In this document: piece by piece, positions 42,010-53,038 of the stretch
How positions within the stretch are numbered: position 1 is the first letter of the stretch
Layout of the letters: each line of letters begins with the position of its first letter
From: Caloramator sp. mosi_1
Lineage (GTDB): Bacteria > Bacillota > Clostridia > Clostridiales > Caloramatoraceae
Length of the DNA stretch: 64,000 nucleotides
Direction of reading: 5' to 3'
Assembly: GCF_028622835.1 (NCBI RefSeq)
Contig: NZ_CP117677.1
Coordinates: forward strand, 558,001 to 622,000
Translations under genes and position numbers: made by a program
Notes under the pieces: generated by a model
What the model was told of the DNA's origin: nothing
The model's input: the letters and a program-made list of their open reading frames with translations, nothing else
Databases searched by the model: none

Positions 42010-43107
42010 TTATTTTATACTTACCTTCCCTAACTCTCCAAAATCCTCCTGCATCTTATTAAAAAGTTCTTTTCCTATAAAAAACTTATATATTTCATCA
42101 GCTTTTTCCGTTATATTTATGTCATTAAATTTTTCTGGATAAACTGTCTTTCCAATAAAGTAAGCATCTACTAATGCTGTATCTATGTTTGTACTATAAA
42201 AATTATATGGAAGTTGTGAATATACCTTTCCTTTTTAAAGGCAGAAAGTGAATGATAGAACTTTGAATTTTTTCATAGTCCTGCTTTACTATTTCTAATC
42301 CACCTAAATCAATAAATATTATATTTGGATTCCATTCAATTAACTTTTCCTTATCAATCATAACACTTCCAGTCTTTCCTGTTTCATCTCCTGCATTTTT
42401 TATATTTAAGGCTGTAAACAAAGAATATTTGCCTTGTGTACTTTCTATACCGTGCATTCCCTTCATTCCAAGGGCACCTATGTAAACAAATGGCTTATCC
42501 TCATCCTTTATATCTGATGTTCTTTTATCTAAATCCTTTTTATATTTTCAATAAAATCTACTACTTGTTTTGCCCTTTCTTCTTTATTTACAACTTTACC
42601 AATAATCTTTAAAGACTCATTAACCGCTTCATCAAATAAAGAAACTTTTCCATAGCTTAATACTACAACAGGTATTCCTGTTTGATTTTGCAAATCATCT
42701 GCCTCTGCTTTATCCTTTGGATAAGTTGTAAAAATAACATCGGGCTGTACAGTTAAAAGTTTTTCTGCATCTGGTGGATTATTGGGCCCACCTAATCCTA
42801 TTGTTGGTAAATCCACAAGTTCTCTGTTTGCAATAATATAAGGTCTTCCCTTTGGATTTTTCTTTTCAAACTCCTCAATTCCAACAAGTTTATTTTTATC
42901 TCCAACATAAGTATATAATCTTAATGCCCCTGGTCCAATTGCAACAACTTTTTCAACATTGTCTTTTATCTTTACTTCTCTTCCTAACATATCTGTTACA
43001 ACAATTTCACTTTGAGCTGTTTTAGTATCATTTTTGCTACAACCCACTATAAAGAAGGATAAAAATAAAATTAATACTGATAAAAGTAGCGATAACCTTC
43101 TTTTCAT
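42010..43107 (-). CDS. metal/siderophore ABC substrate-binding lipoprotein, frameshifted
   Basis: A cluster-III binding protein (FepB/BtuF type) of about 365 residues. The signal peptide has the lipobox FFIVGCSKN; then VVTDMLGREVKIKDNVEKVV, QPDVIFTTYP, and in the second lobe DLGGLEIVKQDYEK. Run losses near 42535 and 42235 split it into three frames. The ATG at 43107 follows aaggagg. It is the last gene of fmdE-permease-ATPase-binding protein. The ligand is probably a metal chelate, haem-like compound or oxoanion. Association with FmdE in anaerobes suggests a molybdenum/tungsten or iron link, unproven. Confidence 0.82.
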
Positions 43108-43121
43108 AATTAAATTCCTCC

Positions 43122-43872
43122 TTAAATAGGTATAATAATCTTTTTATCATCTATTTTCTTAATCTTTACATCTACTAAATAAACATCCTTTATTGATTTT
43201 TCAGTTATTACCTCTTCTCCACCTACTGAATATATCCTTTTATCCTTCATAAGTATGTATTTATCTGCAAATCTTAGTGCCAGATTTAAATCGTGTATAA
43301 TAACTATAACAGAAACACCTAAATTCTTTGCAATACCTTTAATAAAATTCAAAACCTCTATTTGATTTTTTAAATCAAGACTACTGGTTGGTTCATCTAA
43401 AAGTAGTAATTTTGGTTGTTGGGCAAGTGCCCTTGCAATTAAGACCTTCTGAAATTCTCCTCCACTTAATTCGTCTATATACTTTAGGCTATAATCCTCA
43501 AGGGAGAGGTTTTTAAAATATCTTCTACTATTTCTATATCCTTACTTGTTACATCTACTTTAATATAGGGTCTTCGTCCTAATAAAACTGCATCAAAGAC
43601 AGTCATCCTTGAAGGATTTGTACGTTGAGGAACATAAGCAATATTTTGTGCCACCTCTATTTGATTTAATTTGTTAAGATTTTTGTTATCAATATATACA
43701 CATCCATAACTTGGAGTAAGTATTCTGTTTATGCATTTTAAAAGAGTAGATTTACCTGCTCCATTTACCCCAAGAACTGCAACACACTCACCTTTATCTA
43801 CATTAAAACTTATTTCCTCTAAAACTGTCTTACTGGGATATGAAAAGAAATATTATCTACCTTTAGTATCAT
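43122..43872 (-). CDS. FecE/FhuC-type ABC ATPase, frameshifted
   Basis: The ATPase of the metal importer, about 251 residues. Walker A is GVNGAGKST, with a Q-loop region YVPQRTNPSRMTV; then signature ELSGGEFQKVLIARALAQ, Walker B LLLLDEPTSSLD and switch VIIHDLN. Run losses near 43515 and 43835 break it. The ATG at 43872 overlaps the permease gene, which ends at 43853. It works with the FecCD-type permease upstream and the binding protein downstream. Confidence 0.87.
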
Positions 43873-44916
43873 CTATTCTCCCCTTTATTAATAGATACAG
43901 AAAAAGAGGAGCCCCTAAAAGGAAGTTACAACTCCAACTGGAAGTACAATTGGACTTATAATTGTCCTTGCAAGTGTGTCTGATAAAAGGAGTATAACAG
44001 AACCTAAAAGTGTTGCTGTTGGTATTAAAAATCTTAAATCACTTCCAATAATTCTCCTCATTATATGTGGTGCAATAAGACCAATAAACCCAATAACACC
44101 TATAAAGGATACAGCTGTTGCCGTAGCAAAGGATACTATAATCATACTTTGAAAGCGAAGTTTTTCTACATCAACGCCCAATGACTTTGCAACATCATCA
44201 GAGGATTCAAGTGCATTGTAATCCCACCTGTGAAGGTAAAGTATATAAATGCCAGTGTAGTTACAACTGCCATAATGAAAACCTCTTTATAGGATACTCT
44301 GCCTAAATCTCCAAAGGACCAAAAGACTGCTGCAGCAACTTGATAGTCCTGTGCAAAGTATTGTATTAACGTTGTAGCTGCTGTAAAAAGTGAACCAAGT
44401 GCCACACCAGATAAAACTATAGCCTCTTTACTAAAAAATTTTATTTGGGCAAGTTTAACTACCAACAATGTTGCAATCATTGAAAATATAAAAGCACATA
44501 GGTTGACTAAATACGGATTATTTATTAATACTGCATTCTTTGTACTGCTGTGAGTTGAACCTGCACCTAACAAAATAATGGCTACGTTAGCACCAAAGGC
44601 TGTTGCATTTGAAATACCAAGTGTAAAGGGGATGCAAGTGCATTTCTTAAATTATTTTGCATTATACAGCCTGAAATTGAAAGTGCTGCTCCTGCAACAA
44701 TTGCAGCAGTATTCTTGGAAGTCTTATTCTCCATAAAACCAAGTTTACTGTTTCATCCTTTATTCCTGTTACAAGGCCAATTATGTTTATTAACGTAACT
44801 TTGCTTGCTCCTAAATTTAGTGATATAAAGGAAAGAATTAATAAAAGAATAAAAAGAAGTATGAGTATATGTTTCTTTCTTCCTATGTACATCCTATATG
44901 TTAAATTTATTTGCAT
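43853..44916 (-). CDS. FecCD-type ABC permease, frameshifted
   Basis: A BtuCD-fold permease of about 355 residues: N-terminal helix [59 protein letters not shown], a middle [17 protein letters not shown], and a C-terminal [20 protein letters not shown], the family hallmark. The start at 44916 ([10 protein letters not shown]) was chosen because agaggttgg precedes it. Run losses occur near 44700, 44630, 44225 and 43918. It lies 3 bp after the fmdE stop. Confidence 0.87.
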
Positions 44917-44918
44917 AT

Positions 44919-45443
44919 TTACCAACCTCTCGTATACTCTCTAAAGCAGTCTAAACAAACCATCTTACCGTTTTGTATTCTTATTCTGTGTTCTGCAGTT
45001 GACTCTCCACACTCTGCACAAATAATACTATTAAATATCCTTGCCTTCTCTGGTAATGGCATATTTACTGGTTTTATTTCAAATACATCATCAATAGGGG
45101 CTTCAAGAATATACTTTTGTCTTTCTTCCCTTGACATTTCCCTATTTGTAGGCTTTAATATAACCCTAATTCCCTCACCTGTCCCTCTTTTAATAAATGA
45201 AAAGGCCATTTTTCCTCTATCTTTAAATATTAAGTTCCCCTTTCCCATTGTACATCCTGTTATAACCTGAACCGCGTCTACACCACAGGCATCATTTTCT
45301 GTTATACACACTATTTCTTCATCCTTTGAAAAATTTAAATTTAACTTTTTACTTGCAATTTCACAGGCTCTAAAGCCTATTGCAAGACCTGAGCATTCGT
45401 GTCCGTGAAATTCAACGCATCTTTTCCAAAGCTCTTTATTCAT
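44919..45443 (-). CDS. FmdE-family protein with C-terminal zinc ribbon
   Basis: An intact 174-residue protein. The FmdE domain (CVEFHGHECSGLAIGFRACE; ENDACGVDAVQVITGCTMG) is followed by a TraR/DksA-like zinc ribbon with CAECGES and CLDC. FmdE was named from formylmethanofuran dehydrogenase operons and is often next to metal transport genes in anaerobes; its biochemical role is not settled. The ATG at 45443 follows aaggaggt. It heads a four-gene operon with the metal ABC importer and lies behind a leader hairpin, suggesting metal- or cofactor-dependent control. Confidence 0.88.
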   Translation of the reverse strand: MNKELWKRCVEFHGHECSGLAIGFRACEIASKKLNLNFSKDEEIVCITENDACGVDAVQVITGCTMGKGNLIFKDRGKMAFSFIKRGTGEGIRVILKPTNREMSREERQKYILEAPIDDVFEIKPVNMPLPEKARIFNSIICAECGESTAEHRIRIQNGKMVCLDCFREYTRGW

Positions 45444-45495
45444 ATTAAAAACCTCCTTAATGTTAAATTTTGTTTTCTATCCCTTTAAACAAAAT

Positions 45496-45590
45496 AACCC
45501 ACGAAGGTATTACCCTTCGTGGGTTTAGATTCATCCTTTAGTCTAAATAAAAGCATAGGGAACTTCGTGTTCCACTTTCATGTTAACAAA
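45496..45590 (-). promoter_or_regulatory. structured 5' leader with terminator upstream of fmdE operon
   Basis: On the minus strand from about 45590 the order is: a hairpin GGAAC-acgaa-GTTCC, a second helix TTTAGA/TCTAAA, then a strong terminator (AACCCACGAAGG, loop, CCTTCGTGGGTT, then ATTTTGTTT at 45496-45525). The operon start is 53 bp further. The loop of the first hairpin (ACGAAG) matches the 5' arm of the terminator, so alternative pairing is possible. It is a candidate attenuator or riboswitch; I cannot assign it to a known class. Confidence 0.5.
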
Positions 45591-45704
45591 ATTTAATTTT
45601 AATGTCAATATAATTTATAACTTGACAATGTCTCTATTTTTACATTATGTCTATTTTAGTTTTGACTACGTATTCTAAGCAAAGGGAAATTCCATTTTAA
45701 AATC

Positions 45705-46153
45705 TCAAAAGGACCCTTCATCACATTTACACCACTTTTTACACTTTTCAGCTTTTTTACTGCACATAACCTTATTTGAACCGCATATAGGACATTTTGT
45801 CTTATCATAATCAACATTTATTTCATATTCATTATTACAGTCAAAGCATTTAAACTTACAGTGCTTTGTTACAAAGTGTCCTCCTCCTATTCTAATTGCT
45901 TTACCCTCTGTCAAAGCAATTGCAACCTTTTTCTTGCACTATCTATTATGTTCTGGAAGGTTTGCCTTGAAACATTCATTCTTTCTGCACAATCCTCTTG
46001 ATGCAGGTCTAAAACATCCTTTAATCTCATAGCCTCAAGTTCTTCAACCTTTAATACAACTTCATCCAAAGAGCATTTTGGAACATTTGCTGGTACAAAA
46101 TACTCCTCCTTAGGCAGGTTTTCTACCATTCTATATTTAGTTGGTCTTGGCAT
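45705..46153 (-). CDS. DUF134 family protein, frameshifted
   Basis: About 150 residues after repair. The N-terminal part has a helix-turn-helix (LHQEDCAERMNVSRQTFQNI) and starts MPRPTKYRMVENLPKEEYFV, the DUF134 signature. A C-terminal zinc-ribbon extension follows with FDCNNEYEI, CPICGS and CSKKAEKCKKWCKC. The start at 46153 was chosen because GGAGGAG precedes it (the ATG at 46165 lies inside that site). One run loss near 45920 separates the halves. It is the second gene after the Mrp/NBP35-like ATPase, a common pairing, possibly in iron-sulfur or metal handling. Confidence 0.82.
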
Positions 46154-46169
46154 AAACTCCTCCATTAAT

Positions 46170-46981
46170 CTATTTTTTTAATATGTCTAACACTATTGGC
46201 GTAAATATTTTATCAAATTCTATTCTATCTTGTGTTAAATTGTTGTAATTATTTAGACTCTGCGTCATTGGAAGTTCACCTAAAACATCAACTCCCATTT
46301 CTCTATATTCTTCCTCTGCCTTTTCTGAATCAAATAGTCTTATTTTTTCCCACAGTCTGGGCAGTTAATGTAGCTCATATTTTGTATTACTCCCAAAACA
46401 TCTATATTTAGCTTTCTTGCCATATTTACAGCCTTCATAACTATCATCGTAACTAAGTCCTGTGGAATTGAAACCATTACAACTCCATTAATTGGGATTG
46501 ACTGCATAACAGTTAATGCAACATCGGATGTTCCAGGAGGCATATCTATTATTAAATAGTCTAAATCCTCGCATAAAACATCAGTCCAAAATTGAGTTAC
46601 AACACCTGATATTACTGGGCCTCTCCACAATACAGGCTGGTTTTCATCCTCCATTAAAAGGTTTACTGACATAACTTTAATACCATCTTCAGTTTCAACA
46701 GGAAGTATATACTCCTCTGTTCCCATTGCCTTTTCTTTTATATTTAGAAGTCTTGGTATGCTTGGCCCTGTTACATCCGCATCCATAATACCAACGCTGT
46801 ATCCAAGTTCATTTAACTTTTTAGCAAGAAGTACTGAAATAGTTGATTTTCCTACTCCACCCTTTCCACTCATTACAGCTATTACCTTTTTTATTCTATT
46901 GTTTGGATTTATTTGTACCATACAAGTTGATTTATCCTTTGAACAGGATGAATTTGATGGACAAGTACTGCAATTTGACAT
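46170..46981 (-). CDS. Mrp/NBP35-family P-loop ATPase (Fe-S carrier), frameshifted
   Basis: A ParA/MinD-like ATPase proposed to carry or transfer iron-sulfur clusters, about 271 residues. An N-terminal cysteine patch (MSNCSTCPSNSSCSKDKSTC) is followed by the deviant Walker A VMSGKGGVGKSTIS, MDADVTGPSIPRLL, LIIDMPPGTSDVAL and the C-x2-C pair INCPDCGKK that binds a cluster at the dimer interface. One run loss near 46345 displaces the last 57 residues (IRLFDSEKAEEEYREMGVDV). The ATG at 46981 follows aaaggggtgg. It is upstream of DUF134 in one operon. Confidence 0.9.
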
Positions 46982-47093
46982 AATACCACCCCTTTATAGC
47001 ATTTGCTATTTATAGAATATAACTAATTTTCAAATATGTCAAATATGAAGTTAAACCATCTCACACATTTTTTATCTTATTCTAACATAAAAA

Positions 47094-47117
47094 CAAAGCA
47101 GGCCCTGGGCCTGCTTT
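47094..47117. repeat. duplicated terminator hairpin, left copy (target duplication 1)
   Basis: A 24-bp hairpin with arms AAAGCAGGCCC and GGGCCTGCTTT, identical to 47404-47427. On the minus strand it is followed by GTTTTTATG, so it keeps the U-tract of a working terminator. Confidence 0.9.
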
Positions 47118-47120
47118 TTC

Positions 47121-47403
47121 AGATTGTTGACAAACATAAAAGATGCTCTGCTTATGAAATTGCCCCTTGAAAGGATTTCAAATTGGCATATTTCATAAGC
47201 TTTAGCAAGTGTTGCTTTTCGACTTTGAAAAAGTCCGTAATTCGGCACACGATGTACCGAGCCGAGCGGCCCTCAAGGATGAGGGCATCGCGAGGGTAGG
47301 ACTTTTTCAAACAAAGAAAAGCTTACACTTGATTAGCGAAATGAAGGAATGCCAAGGAAATCCTTCAAGGGGCCAAATATATCATAGCTTTTTCAACAGC
47401 CTC
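47121..47403 (+). repeat. long-hairpin intergenic repeat, copy 1
   Basis: About 283 bp, nearly identical to 60876-61157. The ends are short imperfect inverted repeats (AGATTGTTGA and, from the right, AGGCTGTTGA). Almost the whole element folds on itself: outer arms GCCCCTTGAAAGGATTTC with GAAATCCTTCAAGGGGC, and an inner perfect 13-bp stem TTTGAAAAAGTCC/GGACTTTTTCAAA. The inner stem encloses two GC-rich hairpins. A 24-bp copy of the local terminator flanks each side. The open frame inside (from 47209) has no good ribosome binding site and is not called as a gene. Confidence 0.85.
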
Positions 47404-47427
47404 CAAAGCAGGCCCTGGGCCTGCTTT
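47404..47427. repeat. duplicated terminator hairpin, right copy (target duplication 1)
   Basis: Identical to 47094-47117 and directly after the nucleotidase stop codon at 47429. On the minus strand the hairpin is followed by the repeat element instead of a U-run. Confidence 0.9.
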
Positions 47428-47428
47428 G

Positions 47429-50400
47429 TTATGCTACCTTATTCTTTCTCCTTGAATCGTGGATTACAAATGCTGCACCAAGCATAATTGACGCTGCACC
47501 TGCTCCAAGTAAAGTTGTTAAATCAATCATTGAGCCTGTCTTAGGTAATTTTTTATCTTGGTCAACTTGGTTATCTTGGTTTTGATTATTTTCATTATCC
47601 TTATCAATTTCTTCTTGCTCTGATGTTTCATCATCATTTATTGTTTCATCTGCTACTTCTTCAACCTTTGTAGTACTTATATTCCAATTCTTTTCTACAG
47701 TATTTGCAACTGTACCATACTTCTTGAAATATTCTATCATTAAGCTTCTAACTTGTCCGTCATCTCCAAGTGCCTTTTGAGAATCATATACAACTATACT
47801 TGGATCTGTATTGCTTATACCAGCAGCAGCCATAAATCCACCGCCACCGTTATATCTATAGTTGTTTATTGCTACTGTAAATACATCTGTATCCTTTATT
47901 AATCTTCCTTGGTATCTTAAATTCTTTATTCTCTTTCCTACAGGTTCAGTTAAATCAATATCATATGTTGCTCCATATAATTGGTCAAGGTTATAATCAG
48001 GAATATTAAGTACAGGATCCTTTTCTATTTTATCTGTTGGATTTTGTACTTGCTTGTAGTATCTTACTGACCATTCTAACCAATCCTTTAACTGCTTTCC
48101 TGTCATCTTTATACCATATAGGAAGTTTTCATAAACGTATACTGACATAATATCCTGTATAGTTACATCACCCTGTGGTATATATGCCTTTGAACTTAAT
48201 GGGGCTGCAATTGAAAGTTGTGTACCTGCTGCCTCCATTTGAACTTTGTTGATAAGTTCCATTATAGCTGTTGGTTCTATTGTTTGATTTTGTCCAGTGA
48301 ATTCACCAGTAGCCTTACCTACAACTGTTTTAATATATTCCATAGTCTTATCATTATAAGGTTTAATAATATTTACAATATCTTGATCTTCTTCAATTGT
48401 GCTATCCATTTTTATATTTTTAGCAGCTACTGTATATGTTCCATCTTGGTTTACATATATATCTATCTGTGATATATATTGTGCCCATTTACCTGGCTCA
48501 GTAACAATTACATCTTTTCCTTCTGGATTTTTATATACATTTTGAGCAATTATACTATGGGCGTGGCCTGCTACTATTGCATCTATTCCACTTACATTTT
48601 GTGCAATCGCCTTAATTTGATTTTCTGGTATTATATCTGACGATTTTTCTTCTCCACTATGAGCTGAAACTATAACAATATCTGCACCATTATCTTTAAC
48701 TTCTTTAACCCATTTCTTTGCTTCTTCAACTAAATCTCTAAACTCTAATCCCTTATAGTTTTGTGGTGATTCCCAACTTGGAATAGTCTTTGTAGTAAGT
48801 CCTATTACAGCAATTTTAACCTCTTTTCCATCCACATTATAGGATTTTATGATGTATGGTTTTACAAAGTTTTCTCCATTTTCTTTATATGTATTTGCTG
48901 ATAATACTTCGATGTTATTTTTCTTTGCATCTGAAATAACTCTATTTAATGTATCAAGTCCATAATTATATTCGTGGTTTCCTAATATCCAAGCATCATA
49001 TCCCATAGCCCCCATAACCTTCATCATAGGATATTCTGCTGTTTTATCTATCATATTGTAATAGTAAACAAGTGGTGTTCCTTGAATTGTATCTCCATTG
49101 TCTATAAGCATAACATTGTTATTTTGTTTTCTTAAATTCTTTACATAGGTTGAAACCTTTGCAAGTCCTTGTCCTATTTCTAATCCCTTTGAATCAACTG
49201 GTGGTTTTCCTGTTGCATAATCAATATTTAATACATTACCGTGTACGTCTGAAGTCGCAACAACTGATATGCAACCCTTAACATTTGTTAATCTGTTATT
49301 CATAACTGTTTCTATCTTACCTGTTTCTTTAACAGCATCAATTAAAGCATCCCTTACTAAAACAAATGTATTGTTCTTTGGATCTGCACCACCAGCACTT
49401 ATGAAGGCTGTAAAGTTATCTCCACCTGTTGCCATAAAGTCGTTAGTTACAACAACTAATTTTTCTGTATCAGATATTGGCTTACCATTTTCTCTTGTTA
49501 TGTCTACAACCCTATCTCCAGATGGTCTTGTTGGATTGTATTTAACCTTTAGTCCAGAAACTTGTATTCCCTTTCCGTTATCCATAAATGCCTGCTCAAG
49601 AACAGCCTTTATTTGTGCCTTTGTCATTTCAAGTTTAACTAATGTATTATCAAAGGGCATCAAATAGTAGATTGTTCCTACAGTAATGTCACCTGCTGGA
49701 ATATCTATTCTTATACCCCCATTATTTTGGAATGCAACATCAGCATTTAACTTACTTCTCATTACATCTGTTACCCAATTTCCTAAATATGACTCCCCAA
49801 ATGGAGTTTGGTTTTGAGTTCTTGTTAAGTTTTTATCAGTATATCCTATTTTAACATCAAATATTGGTTTTAGATCGTTATATGCCTTATCAACTATAGC
49901 TTGTACATCTAAATCATAAATTGGATTTGCTGTTTTATAACCTGAAGCATTGTCAAGTGCAACATACTCTCCAGTAAACTCTATCTTTCCATTATTTATA
50001 GTCATTTTTACGTGAATATATCCTTTTCCACTTGAATTTGCTATATAAACAGGCACTCCATTTTCTGCTTTTTTATTTACTACAGTGTGTGAGTGTCCAC
50101 CAAATACTATGTCTACTCCAACTAAATTTTTGTAATGTCAAATATTCTTCCCGCACTGCCTGATTTATCGCTTCCTTCGTGAATCAAAACCAATACTACA
50201 TCCGCCTTACTATTATCTCTTATATCTTTAACAACGGCATTAATTTCTGTTACTTCGTCTCTAAATTCATAATTTTCTACGTGTTTTGGAAGTACAATTG
50301 TTGGTGTTTCTGTAGATATAGCACCTACAACTGCAATTTTAAGTCCATCTCTTTCTAATATCTTATAAGGTTCAAATACTCTTTTACCTGTTGCCTTTTC

Positions 50401-50847
50401 ATATAGATTAGAACAAATAAAATCATAATTTGCAACTGGTTGTTCTTTGTGCATATTTAAAATAGTATCTAATCCCCAGTCAAATTCGTGATTTCCAAGT
50501 GCTGAAACATCCAGGCCCACATTATTTAAAAATTCTTTAACTGGCCTTCCCACAAGCACATTCGAAACTGGTGAACCTTGATATAAATCACCACCACTTA
50601 AGAATATAAATCTGTCCTGGTTTGAATTTTTAACCTTTTTAATCCTATCTGCAAGTACTGCAGCAACTTTGTTATTTGATGAATCTAAAAGTGTACCGTG
50701 AAAATCTGTAATTTCAATGATGTCGTATACCTTTTGTGTTGTTTCTGCCTTTGCTAAGGATGCTATCCCCGGTTGCAGCATAGATAGCAATAGCATTAAT
50801 GTCAGTAAAATACTTGTAACCTTAGCACCAATTCTTTTAATTCTCAT
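47429..50847 (-). CDS. LPXTG-anchored double 5'-nucleotidase/cyclic phosphodiesterase, one frameshift
   Basis: A wall-anchored enzyme of about 1140 residues that should release phosphate or nucleosides from extracellular nucleotides. The signal peptide is MRIKRIGAKVTSILLTLMLL. Module 1 is a UshA-like metallophosphatase (ITDFHGTLLDSS, GGDLYQG, GNHEFDWG, GGHSHTVV) plus 5'-nucleotidase C domain. Module 2 is CpdB-like (VVATSDVHGNV, DNGDTIQGTP, GNHEYNYG, VAGHAHS) with its own C domain. An acidic linker, LPKTG, a membrane helix and a positive tail RRKNK end the protein. One run loss near 50130 splits it. Bacillus YfkN has a comparable fused, sortase-anchored design, with the modules in the other order as I recall. 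Confidence 0.92.
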
Positions 50848-50883
50848 TTTTTATACCTCCTTCATATTTATGGTGCATTATCT

Positions 50884-50912
50884 ATTATATTACTTTGATT
50901 AAATTTTGTAAA
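50884..50912 (-). promoter_or_regulatory. sigma-A-type promoter of the nucleotidase gene
   Basis: On the minus strand, TTTACA (50907-50912), a 17-bp spacer and TATAAT (50884-50889), 37 bp before the start at 50847 and its aaggaggt site. Confidence 0.7.
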
Positions 50913-51029
50913 TATTTCTAATTTTTTTAGAAAAAGTTTTCTAATTATATATTAATAAATTTATTTGAAGGATTTTTTGATAAATGTTGAATAATTTATA
51001 TGTAATAATTTACAGGAAGGGGAAAGGGC

Positions 51030-52960
51030 ATGCAAAATTTATCAAATGAAAAATTATTTTATATACTTGAAAATATGCCTGTATTAATAGATGCACTTGA
51101 TGATAAGGGGAATATTATTCTTTGGAATAAAGAGGCTGAAAGAGTAACAGGATATTCAAAGAAAGAAATAATAAACAATCCTGATGCCTTTAAACTTTTA
51201 TATCCTGATGATACATATAGAAACCATTTACTTAATCTTGTCCCAGAACTTGAAAACAACTTCAGAAACCTTGAAACAACAATTACTTGTAAAAATGGAA
51301 CTAAAAAGTAATATCTTGGTCTAATGTTTCATCCTTATATCCCATCGAAGGATTTTCCCTTTGGGCTGTTGGAGTTGATATAACTAAGCGTAAATTGGCT
51401 GAAGAAAACCTTAAAAATATAACATCAGAGCTTTTATCAATAGTAAAGGCATTTCCTGACTTATATTTCAAAATAGATAGAGATACAAATATACTTGATT
51501 TTAGGACATATAATAAAGATGATTTATATGTTTCTCCTGATAAAATAATAGGTAATAAAATAATAGATATGCTTCCAACGGAGGTTGCACTTCTTTATAA
51601 ATCAGCAATAGATTATGTGCTTAATACTAAAAAATTAAATCCATAGAATACTGCCTACCTTTGGCACATTCTCAACAATACTTTGAAGCAAGGATTGTAG
51701 CTTTAAATGATAATCAAGTTATAGCAGTTGTAAGAAACATAACAGAAAAAAACTTATAGAAATTAAAAATTTAGAACAGCAAAAAAGATATAAATCCTTC
51801 TTTGATTACAGCCCAGATATTCTTTTAGAAGCAGACCCTTACTCTGGCTATATATTTGTTGCAAATCCTACTTTCTTTAAGATAACTAAAATTGATAAGG
51901 ATGAGCTTCAAAATTATACTATATATAACTTATTTGAAATTGGAGATGAAATAACAAGTAAAGATTCAGTGGATTCACTATTAAAGGGCGAACCTGTAAA
52001 GTTTGAAGCAAAATTAGTAAATAAATTAGACGAAGAATATTATCTTGAATTTAATATAATGCCTATATTAGATAACACTTTATTAGACAGGGTTTTTATA
52101 TATGCAAAGGATATAACGGATTCTAAAAAATTAGAAGAAAGTAAAAGAAAAATTAAAGAGCTTGAAGAATATGAAAACATCCGCTCTGAATTTTTCGCCA
52201 ACATCTCCCACGAATTTAGAACTCCTTTAAATATTATCTTAGGTTCTATTCAACTTTTGGAATTATATTTGAAAAATAATAAAATTATCGATGATAATGA
52301 TACACTTTATAAATACAACAAATCTATAAAACAAAACTGTTTTAGACTCTTAAGACTTGTTAATAATTTAATTGACATAACAAAGGTAAATGCAGGTTAT
52401 ATGCAACTTAACCTATGTGAGTGTAATATAGTGTCGCTTATTGAAGATATAGTACAATCCGTTGCCGACTATATAAAATCTAAAAATATTGAAATCACCT
52501 TTGATACGGATATAGAAGAAAAATTTATAAAGTGTGATAAAGATAAAATTGAAAGAATAATACTAAATCTACTTTCAAATGCAATTAAGTTTACTCCAGA
52601 AAGAGGTAAAATAGTAGTTACTATAAATGATTTAGATGAGTATACCTGTATTTCTGTTAAGGATAATGGTATCGGTATCCCTAAGGATAAACAGGATATT
52701 ATTTTTGAAAGATTTAGTCAAGTTAATAAATCTCTTTCAAGAGAACGTGAAGGAAGTGGGCTTGGGCTTAATATTGTAAAATCATTTGTAGAAATGCACG
52801 GAGGGAAATTAAATTAGAAAGCGAAGAAGGAATAGGAAGTGAATTTATAATTTTACTACCAAATAATATGGATAAAGAAGTTAAATGTGAAATTAATACA
52901 ATAAGCAATTTTAATAATGTTGAAAGAATTTCGATTGAATTTTCCGATATTTATTTTTAA
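51030..52960 (+). CDS. PAS-domain sensor histidine kinase, frameshifted
   Basis: A cytoplasmic histidine kinase of about 645 residues with three PAS domains: residues about 5-125 (LENMPVLIDALDDKGNIILW), about 130-245 (IVKAFPDLYFKIDRDTNILD) and about 255-375 (FFDYSPDILLEADPYSGYIF). The HisKA box is FFANISHEFRTPLNIILGSI. The catalytic domain has NLLSNAIKFTPERG (N box), DNGIGIPKDKQ (G1) and GSGLGLNIVKSF (G2). There is no membrane helix. Run losses occur near 51308, 51640, 51755 and 52810. The ATG at 51030 follows aaggggaaaggg. No response regulator is adjacent, so it is an orphan kinase. Confidence 0.9.
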
Positions 52961-53038
52961 TTTACTTCACATTTTTTTATTTTATTGAATATATATATTA
53001 TGTATAGTTTTTAACTAATGTAAATGGGAGGGTTTAAG

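Noticed and set aside
47121..47403. Group IIC intron or intron remnant, since such introns insert beside terminators
   Set aside because: No reverse transcriptase frame and no recognisable domain V; IIC introns do not duplicate the terminator.
47209..47487. Open frame inside the long-hairpin repeat (also at 60964-61293) as a small protein gene
   Set aside because: It is conserved only because the DNA repeat is conserved, starts at TTG without a proper ribosome binding site, and runs through stem arms of the hairpin.
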